The notes under the pieces were generated by a model. It ran no database searches. It worked only from the letters and a program-made list of their open reading frames with translations, and had not been told where the DNA came from. A program made the translations under genes and the position numbers. A DNA stretch of 20,364 nucleotides from a virus: positions 1-20,364 of the IMG/VR virus record IMGVR_UViG_3300026519_000078. One strand, given 5' to 3'. Position 1 is the first letter of the stretch. Every line of letters starts with the position of its first letter. Below, in pieces: positions 14,942 to 20,364 of the stretch.

Positions 14942-15814
14942 CTTGACATTCTCCTTTTTTGCTTGAGCACCAACGCCCATTTTTCGCGATGATACAACAG
15001 CATCACGACCATTACTACCCATCTGCATATTGGCCAACCCATCAATCATACCGACTGATATTGCGTCCGGCATTTTGTCATCGGGATCATGCGCGATCAA
15101 CACGCTGCCGCGCCCAAAATCTTTCTTAACAACATCAACGCCCACGCCGCGACCTTCAGCGACGCGCGATAAAAACACACGCTCTACAGCGTCAAGCTCT
15201 CGCTTGATCTCTGCAATACCCTCATCGTCACTGATCGATGGGGCCTTGTTTGGGGCGTTTTCCGATAGAATAACAACGCGCTTGAAGCCAATTTCTTCGA
15301 GCAATTTGCTGTTATCAAAACCAACAACTTTGACCCCAATCGACCCCGTTTCAGCTATCGGCGACATGGCCACAATCTCGTGCGCTGCCGATGCGATCCA
15401 CATCCCAGCAGATGCTATCATACCGTGGTTTTCAAACCGCGTGCGCCTTGTTTCACCCAGCGCTTTGATCGCCATGTAAGTTTCGTCAACCATCTCTGCT
15501 CCACCGCCCGGTGTGTTAGCGCAGAACACGACCTCTTCAATATCATCCATTGCAGCAACATCATTACACGCTGCTATAATAGCGCGATAGCTTGTTCCGC
15601 TGTAACCAAAAAACAGATCGATGGGCGACGGACCATCAGCCGAGAGTATCCCCTTAACCTGTATTGTCGCCGTTTTGCCCGACACGACAAGAATTTCTTC
15701 TGGCTTGATTTCGCCAAACATTTTGGCCGCAACCTGACGCTCATCGAAGCTAACAGAATAAATTCGAGCATAATAATCAGCCGCAACAGGCGGGTGCATT
15801 AATGTGAGTTTCAT
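14549..15814 (-). CDS. Head maturation protease, S49 family (lambda gpC-like), with C-terminal scaffold domain
   Basis: About 421 residues. Residues 50-275 form a SppA/S49-type serine protease domain: NTPGGGAEMVDETYMAIKAL, the nucleophile block HGMIASAGMWIASAA with Ser135, and AETGSIGV. The likely Lys base is Lys190 in ENAPNKAPS, 55 residues downstream, matching the Ser-Lys dyad spacing of SppA proteins. Residues 292-421 are the scaffold region. Such proteases enter the procapsid, cleave portal and scaffold, and digest themselves. I take ATG 15814-15812, which overlaps the portal stop as ATGA behind GGTGG; an in-frame GTG at 15844 gives ten more residues. Numbering here is from the ATG. The sequence and neighbours leave little doubt. 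Confidence 0.88.
   Translation of the reverse strand: MKLTLMHPPVAADYYARIYSVSFDERQVAAKMFGEIKPEEILVVSGKTATIQVKGILSADGPSPIDLFFGYSGTSYRAIIAACNDVAAMDDIEEVVFCANTPGGGAEMVDETYMAIKALGETRRTRFENHGMIASAGMWIASAAHEIVAMSPIAETGSIGVKVVGFDNSKLLEEIGFKRVVILSENAPNKAPSISDDEGIAEIKRELDAVERVFLSRVAEGRGVGVDVVKKDFGRGSVLIAHDPDDKMPDAISVGMIDGLANMQMGSNGRDAVVSSRKMGVGAQAKKENVKMSLEKFLAENPGAKAEHDAALSAAQETGRQSGAKAVEARIAVAKPFLSTDEYPAAINALAVKVVAGEVNDVALTAAVAAVDAATEQAKSAQAKSEDPGDVSAEVHNGDINGEDDYQAVVAKAKAARGNDL
14951..14960 (-). promoter_or_regulatory. Internal ribosome binding site for the nested scaffold
   Basis: AAAAAAGGAG on the minus strand inside the protease gene, 9 nt upstream of an in-frame ATG (14941). It decides the existence of the separate scaffold product. 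Confidence 0.75.
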
Positions 15815-17418
15815 TTCGCCACCACCCACGGCATCTGCTGCCACTCTTTGACTTCACGCATGAGTTTGCTCCTATTCGATTTTCCGTTACTACCGTTTGT
15901 GTCACTCGCAGCGCGGTCAAACGTTGTTGCGTTTATTTCAAGGTTCATCTTGTTTGCCTTTGCGCTCTTAACGTCGTCAATATTCGGCACCGGGCTACCG
16001 ATCAAGTCATGCGCCAACCATGCCGCACGCAACCGAGGGTCAGACCAACCCGGCGCAGACTCACGACCAGCCGCGATTTCCTCCGCAAGCCATAATTCAA
16101 AAACGGGCGTTAAAAAATCAGCGTCCATCTCATGCCGCCAAATCCAAGCGATACGCCAAAACAAAATAAGCGTACCCCTGCTGGCCGCATAATTGTTGCC
16201 AAATTTCATAAGTACAATTTCAATCGGCATCGACATAGATGCCGAAATATAAGAGAAGAACGAGTCCACAAAAGTATCGAAAGAATCTGCTGGCGAGCTG
16301 TTGGGGAATGCCTTTAGCGTCGAGTTACCCTGCAAATTAAACACGCCAACGCTGCCGGGTGTGCCTATATTAGCCCCCGGAACACTGCTGTACTCAACCG
16401 GCATAACACTTTCATCAGTGACGTTCTTGGCGTCGCCGGACGGCAATGGATTGCTACCAAACTGCGTAGACGCTGGCCCAGCTTTACCAGTGATGCCGTC
16501 AAACGGGTTTGGGGCATCGCGCTCATCTTTAGATTCCGTAAACATCGCAATGTTAGATTGATTAATTGCTTTGTTGAGGACGGCGAGTGAGAAATCGGTT
16601 ATGTTCTGAAACTCTTGCAGCGCATGGCCGAGCCTAGAATAACCGCGCCCTTGACCAGCATACTCTGGTGAAAATCCATGTAGCATTAATCGACGGCCAG
16701 ACGTTGCACCTACTGCGTCTATATTCTTGTCTTCGTACTGACCGTTTTTGTTCTTAACCCAAACTTTAAAAGACACCTCGCGCCCTGCATCGTCACGCTC
16801 GATGCCATCGCTTATATCACCGTTAAAACCAGATGTTGACGTGTATGCATCACCCCTGATTTGTGACGGGTCAATAAAGCTGAACTGTAAATTACTCTGC
16901 AAATGGCCTTCGCCCGAATAATGCAGGCGCACGAAAATATCGTTATCACGTTGCTGGAATATCTGGTACATGCGCTGCGCTTGGTAGCCGGTCATCGCGC
17001 CAGATCTGAAACAGTCTTTAGACCCCATCCACAAATCAAATCGCCGACCAACTCGCTCAGCCCAACCCTCTGCGGCCTCCGCGCTGAGGCCGAGCAGCTG
17101 GTAATCAGGTGTGGGCTGTATCTGTAACCCAGTATCAACAACGATGTCAGCAAAGCGATCAACAATAGCACGCGCTTGCGGAACGTCATGGTACGCTTTA
17201 CGAGCGTTAATCCGCAGCGTGTGATGATCCACCACAATAGAGCTACCAGAGTGCGAGATGCCACCGGCGAACTTAGATCCGTCGCCATAGCGTGCGTAAG
17301 AATCCCCGTATGGGTTAAACCCACCGACATGTGACAACTCTGGATTGGTACTAGCGTGACCTGCCTGATGCTCAGGCTCTAATACCCCGTGCCAGTGTTT
17401 GTCCCACCACGTTGTCAT
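15811..17418 (-). CDS. Portal protein, lambda gpB-like
   Basis: A 535-residue portal, near the 533 of lambda gpB. It forms the ring at one capsid corner through which DNA is pumped by terminase and to which the joining proteins bind. Recognisable parts are INARKAYHDVPQARAIVDRF (about 69-88), RLHYSGEGHLQSNLQFSFID, ARGWGYSRL-type sequence as GQGRGYSRLGHALQEFQNIT (residues near 260-280), SYISASMSMPIEIVLMKFGN and YAASRGTLILFWRIAWIW, the last two being typical clip/crown-side blocks of the gpB family. The ATG overlaps the gpW-like stop as ATGA. Confidence 0.92.
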   Translation of the reverse strand: MTTWWDKHWHGVLEPEHQAGHASTNPELSHVGGFNPYGDSYARYGDGSKFAGGISHSGSSIVVDHHTLRINARKAYHDVPQARAIVDRFADIVVDTGLQIQPTPDYQLLGLSAEAAEGWAERVGRRFDLWMGSKDCFRSGAMTGYQAQRMYQIFQQRDNDIFVRLHYSGEGHLQSNLQFSFIDPSQIRGDAYTSTSGFNGDISDGIERDDAGREVSFKVWVKNKNGQYEDKNIDAVGATSGRRLMLHGFSPEYAGQGRGYSRLGHALQEFQNITDFSLAVLNKAINQSNIAMFTESKDERDAPNPFDGITGKAGPASTQFGSNPLPSGDAKNVTDESVMPVEYSSVPGANIGTPGSVGVFNLQGNSTLKAFPNSSPADSFDTFVDSFFSYISASMSMPIEIVLMKFGNNYAASRGTLILFWRIAWIWRHEMDADFLTPVFELWLAEEIAAGRESAPGWSDPRLRAAWLAHDLIGSPVPNIDDVKSAKANKMNLEINATTFDRAASDTNGSNGKSNRSKLMREVKEWQQMPWVVAK

Positions 17419-17675
17419 CGCCGACGTAACCCTAGCATCACTAATCCCGAACCGCTAAGTTTTCGTTCAATCGATTCAATTTCAGCCACCAAATTATCCA
17501 TCTGCTTTTTAACCTCTGACAGCTCGCGGCGTTTCGTTTGCTGCTCACCCTCTGTAGAGTCAAAACGATATGACAGCACGCCACTCGATATCAGCTCATC
17601 ATACGTGGCCTCTAATATCGCTAGTGACGCATTACGCTTCGCAAGGCGCGCTTTTAATGCTGCTGATGTTGCCAT
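17415..17675 (-). CDS. Small head-tail connector protein, gpW-like
   Basis: An 86-residue protein between large terminase and portal, the place of lambda gpW (68 residues), which joins the portal ring after packaging. It opens with ATSAALKARLAKRNASLAIL, a helix; a short beta hairpin part follows (SSGVLSYRFDSTEG), then a long charged helix (RRELSEVKKQMDNLVAEIES) and a basic LRRR tail. This helix-hairpin-helix order agrees with the gpW fold, though the sequence alone is not diagnostic. The stop overlaps the portal ATG. Confidence 0.72.
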   Translation of the reverse strand: MATSAALKARLAKRNASLAILEATYDELISSGVLSYRFDSTEGEQQTKRRELSEVKKQMDNLVAEIESIERKLSGSGLVMLGLRRR

Positions 17676-17676
17676 A

Positions 17677-19665
17677 TCAGGATGCTACCACGTCGTTACC
17701 TTGTTTCAAAACCTGCAAAATCATCATGCTATTGACCTGTGCAATCTGCATACTACTCGCTCCATTGTTCTTCATCTTCGCGCGCACGTCTGCGATCCTA
17801 GCATCTAAATAAACATCGGCTGCGCACATGGCGTAAACACGGCAATCTATCGGTTCGTTGCGCACGCCCTGCGCGCAAAAGAAAGAGCCGTCTGTGCGTT
17901 TTTCTTCTGCCGTTAGCCCCTTGAAATACTTCTCGGGATAGTCCAACGGGAAATCACAAAACCCCGGCGGTTGTGCGCCCTGCTCGTTCCTGACCCGCTT
18001 TAAATTTTTATACAAAATGTTTTTGTAGTAATTCGTCGAGACCTCGTACAGCGTTACATCCTGACCAATACGCTGCGCCCTAAAACGTTTAAAATTATTG
18101 CTAGATTGCTCATCACCTTTTTCATGCTTCCGTTTTCTTAGTGCGTTAAAACCCTTGACCGGATACGTTGACTGCCAACCAGAGCAGAATTGATAAACAG
18201 TATCTGTCGTCTCGCCGTCACCCGAGTCAATAAAAATTAACGAGGGCGACATCTCTTCACCGCTCGATTTCTTAAACGACAACCCACCTGATTCTGCGAA
18301 CTCATGAAACTTCGCCCACGCGCCAGCACTCGGATCGTCTACCGCACCCTCAAATACTAAATAAGCAATGCTCCATGTACGGTAGCCCATGCCACTACCC
18401 AGCACCTCCATCTCAATACGCGCAGGATTGTCAGGATTATTTTTAGATCCGCGCTGAACATCCGCACCAACCGTTAAATATAAAACATCGTCTGGCACAT
18501 GCCCACTAGCGTAAATCCCTTTTAGCTCAATAACCGACTCTAATTTAGGGCGCTGCCCTGTCTCGCGATAAGGCATCCCTAAAAACAAATTAGTAAACGC
18601 ATTCATTCCACCCGGCAGCGCTAATGCCTCTTCGTAAGCGCGATAGAAGTCCAACCAACTCAACATGCCAACAGGCGAGTAGATTGAGTTGAGCTGATAG
18701 CTCCGGCGGTTAGCCGACTCAGCCGTTGAGGTCGGCTCCCAAATGCCTCCACGTAACATCTCGCCTTTGTGGTAATTAAAAATGGCGTCATGGCAAAAGT
18801 CACAGATATAAAAAGCGTTAACCAAACGCCCAGCTACACGCTCAGGGCGCATCCCATGACTGCCACCACTCTCACCCAACTCTAGCGGTTGGCGCTTGCC
18901 ACAGTGCGGGCACGGCACCATAAAGTAGCGCTGATCACCCGCCAAGAACCGCTCATAAATTAACGACTCGCCAAACTTCCCCGGCGTCGATAATGCCATA
19001 ATTTTTTTGCGCACACCCCATGCATTAGTACGCCCCTCCGCTACTTTATCCCATGCACCCTCACCCGTTGTCAGTAACCTCGGCGCGCTATCAATCTCGT
19101 CTAAAATTAAAATACGTTTTGAATCAGAGCGCAGTGATGATGATGATTGAGCACTGCCCATGTCTAACGCGCCACCCACAAATTCTTTGCTAAACATGCG
19201 ATCACCAGAGCGGCGAACCTTAGCATCAGGGGCGCTTTGTGCATGGATCTTATGACGATAGCCGCATGAGTCGATCAATGGATCAAGTCGCTTCGTCGCC
19301 CACTTTAACAACAACATCTGAGTGCCCGACACATATAATATCTCTGCTGGGTTAGCATCAGACCAATATGCGATTACATTCTCAGCAGCAGCAGTAACGC
19401 CCAGCTGGCAGCCCTTTAGAATGTCGGTGTAAACAACCGGTGAATATGGACTCATATTGTCCATGACTTCTACGAGATAGGGGGTACGCGAGTTTTCCCA
19501 CAGCCCCGGAAATGGTGTGGACGGGGGCAACACCCGCTTGCCCTCAACATAACCAGAGATCGTCTGAGGTGGCCGGGTCGTTGGCTTGTCAGCGACCATA
19601 CGCACAAGAAAACTAATTTCGTCGCTAAGATTTGGATTGTTAGTCAATGCGCTGCTTGCTCTCAA
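17677..19665 (-). CDS. Terminase large subunit, lambda gpA-like (GpA/TerL family)
   Basis: A 662-residue packaging motor and nuclease (lambda gpA, 641). The ATPase half has KGCQLGVT at about 84-91 in the Walker A position (lambda KSARVGYS, also a deviant form) and ILILDEID at about 185-192 as Walker B. Two CxxC pairs, CPHC (252-255) and CDFC (288-291), form a zinc-ribbon-like element common in GpA proteins. The nuclease half has the acidic residues of the RNase H-like fold: VGADVQ (about 399-404), then FIDSGDG, and the C-terminal NEPIDCRVYAMCA, matching lambda NEALDCFVYALAA. The start is unclear: TTG at 19665 (used here) or TTG at 19647, which overlaps the small subunit stop by 8 nt. No ATG fits better. 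Confidence 0.92.
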   Translation of the reverse strand: MRASSALTNNPNLSDEISFLVRMVADKPTTRPPQTISGYVEGKRVLPPSTPFPGLWENSRTPYLVEVMDNMSPYSPVVYTDILKGCQLGVTAAAENVIAYWSDANPAEILYVSGTQMLLLKWATKRLDPLIDSCGYRHKIHAQSAPDAKVRRSGDRMFSKEFVGGALDMGSAQSSSSLRSDSKRILILDEIDSAPRLLTTGEGAWDKVAEGRTNAWGVRKKIMALSTPGKFGESLIYERFLAGDQRYFMVPCPHCGKRQPLELGESGGSHGMRPERVAGRLVNAFYICDFCHDAIFNYHKGEMLRGGIWEPTSTAESANRRSYQLNSIYSPVGMLSWLDFYRAYEEALALPGGMNAFTNLFLGMPYRETGQRPKLESVIELKGIYASGHVPDDVLYLTVGADVQRGSKNNPDNPARIEMEVLGSGMGYRTWSIAYLVFEGAVDDPSAGAWAKFHEFAESGGLSFKKSSGEEMSPSLIFIDSGDGETTDTVYQFCSGWQSTYPVKGFNALRKRKHEKGDEQSSNNFKRFRAQRIGQDVTLYEVSTNYYKNILYKNLKRVRNEQGAQPPGFCDFPLDYPEKYFKGLTAEEKRTDGSFFCAQGVRNEPIDCRVYAMCAADVYLDARIADVRAKMKNNGASSMQIAQVNSMMILQVLKQGNDVVAS

Positions 19666-20188
19666 CGTCGATCAAAAAATCATTCATTGAACGCTTTAAA
19701 TGAGCAAGCGTAATAAACACACGCTCTTCAATGATCTCACTCACTCGGATCTCAACGGCCGGATCATCAACCTCGCACACAGCCATAATGTCAGGCGATA
19801 CACGCGCACCTAATCCGCGCCACTGAGTTGCATCAATCGAGTAAAGCTGCCTAAACACAGCGGCCACAATCTCCCTAGAGATCAAGTTTTTAGACGCCGC
19901 CAAAACATCAAGTTCAACTTTCCGCGCCTGCGCCGTGGCTTTGCGTAGGTCAACCTCCTGCCGGGTTTGTTTAGCAGACTCGGCCGGTCCAAAATTCTCA
20001 GGTTTTAAATCGTTCGCACTGCGACCAACAGCATTGCGTTTTAGTCGCGCGGCGTTTAGCGACAGCATGTCATCCTCTTCAAAATATCCAGACTCATCAG
20101 CCGGTAATTTGCCCGAGCGAATCCAACGCCCGACCGTCATCCGGGGCACGCCATGCGCTTTCTCTGCCTGCGATGCGTTCATTCTCAT
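19640..20188 (-). CDS. Terminase small subunit, Nu1-like
   Basis: A 182-residue small terminase, equal in size to lambda Nu1 (181). The N-terminal 25 residues hold a winged helix-turn-helix of excisionase/MerR-like type: ASQAEKAHGVPRMTVGRWIR with SGKLP as the turn into the wing. This domain recognises the packaging (cos-like) site. The middle (about 60-110) is a charged helix (KQTRQEVDLRKATAQARKVE) that in Nu1 serves oligomer formation, and the C-terminal part contacts the large subunit. First gene of the leftward operon. The start at ATG 20188 has only GGTGG nearby; ATG 20182 is an equally possible start. A cos-like site was not identified. Confidence 0.82.
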   Translation of the reverse strand: MRMNASQAEKAHGVPRMTVGRWIRSGKLPADESGYFEEDDMLSLNAARLKRNAVGRSANDLKPENFGPAESAKQTRQEVDLRKATAQARKVELDVLAASKNLISREIVAAVFRQLYSIDATQWRGLGARVSPDIMAVCEVDDPAVEIRVSEIIEERVFITLAHLKRSMNDFLIDVESKQRID

Positions 20189-20196
20189 ACCACCAA

Positions 20197-20221
20197 TGTA
20201 ACACCATTTCCGGTCGTTACA
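20197..20221. repeat. Inverted repeat TGTAAC-N13-GTTACA next to terminase start
   Basis: Six-base perfect arms at 20197-20202 and 20216-20221 with 13 bases between, 9 nt upstream of the small terminase ATG. It could be a protein-binding palindrome or a hairpin in the leader RNA near the ribosome binding site. Confidence 0.5.
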
Positions 20222-20291
20222 AAACTAAGCATCGGATATTATTGCTTTTATCAATATATAAAACTGATTAATTTTGCTTTTTTGTAAAGAA

Positions 20292-20333
20292 AACACATCG
20301 GAAAAACCGATGTTACAAGGCGAACACATCGGA
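20292..20333. repeat. Direct and inverted repeats of AACACATCGGA
   Basis: AACACATCGGA occurs at 20292-20302 and again at 20323-20333, 31 bp apart (about three helical turns). Between them CCGATGT at 20307-20313 is the inverse of ACATCGG at 20295-20301, forming a 7-bp stem with a five-base loop. A further CATCGGA lies at 20230-20236. On the minus strand the stem is followed by GTTTTCTTT, so a weak terminator for an upstream gene is an alternative to an operator array. Confidence 0.55.
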
Positions 20334-20364
20334 TTTTATAAAGAGCGACAGGTCCGACATATAT

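Larger units (their letters stand above)
20189..20364. other. Non-coding AT-rich leader upstream of the terminase genes
   Basis: No ORF is visible in these 176 bases. It is AT-rich compared with the genes. It contains three direct copies of CATCGG plus one inverted copy, and a separate TGTAAC/GTTACA inverted repeat next to the terminase start. The region probably holds the late promoter or operator, or part of a packaging site. I find no convincing -35/-10 pair at 16-18 nt spacing, which would fit a promoter that needs a phage activator, but absence by eye is weak evidence. Confidence 0.45.

Noticed and set aside
20225-20300. Sigma-70 promoter for the operon (TTTACA with TATATA on the minus strand)
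   Set aside because: The spacing is about 22 nt, too long for a normal promoter; other combinations have poor -10 or -35 matches.
20295-20320. Rho-independent terminator on the plus strand
   Set aside because: The 7-bp stem is not followed by a T run on the plus strand. On the minus strand a loose T-rich stretch follows, so it is kept as a repeat with this alternative noted.
1-20364. Transposable Mu-like prophage
   Set aside because: Only the tail is Mu-like. Terminase, portal, protease, decoration and capsid proteins are of lambda type, and no Mu transposase, GemA or Mu head genes are present.

Overview
The window is the structural half of a tailed phage or prophage. Every gene I can support lies on the minus strand, so transcription runs from the right edge (about 20.2 kb) to the left edge. 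Genes touch or overlap almost everywhere (ATGA, GTGA, TAATG and 8-26 nt overlaps), which points to one late transcript. The Shine-Dalgarno sites, the phage families and the signal peptide at the left end fit a Gram-negative, probably gammaproteobacterial, host. No host gene is present, so the host is an inference.

Right part, about 20.2 to 11.7 kb: DNA packaging and head genes in the order of phage lambda. They are the small terminase (Nu1-like), large terminase (gpA-like), a small gpW-like protein, portal (gpB-like), S49 head protease (gpC-like) with a scaffold nested in its 3' end (Nu3-like), decoration protein (gpD-like), major capsid protein (gpE-like), a 60-residue protein in the FI position, an FII-like joining protein and a tail-terminator-like protein.

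Middle and left part, about 11.7 to 0.3 kb: a contractile tail and baseplate in the order of phage Mu. They are sheath (L), tube (M), tail assembly chaperone (gp41-like) with a small ORF in the -1 frame, tape measure, DNA-circulation protein (N), hub (P, here with an N-terminal LysM), spike (gp45), wedge proteins gp46, gp47 and gp48, tail fibre and fibre assembly protein. The virion should therefore be a myovirus with a lambda-type capsid on a Mu-type tail.

Left edge: a truncated gene for an exported protein with a signal peptide and a fibronectin-III-like domain, directly behind the fibre genes. Right edge, 20189-20364: non-coding, AT-rich DNA with several short inverted and direct repeats upstream of the first packaging gene, the most likely place for control of the late operon.

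The points most worth a second look are the nested scaffold with its strong internal ribosome binding site, the chaperone extension ORF that lacks an in-phase slippery heptamer, the repeat cluster at the right edge, the exported FN3 protein, and the lambda-head/Mu-tail junction near 11.7-12.3 kb. I saw no integrase, lysis, replication, repressor, tRNA, IS or CRISPR sequence. No wholly new system is evident.
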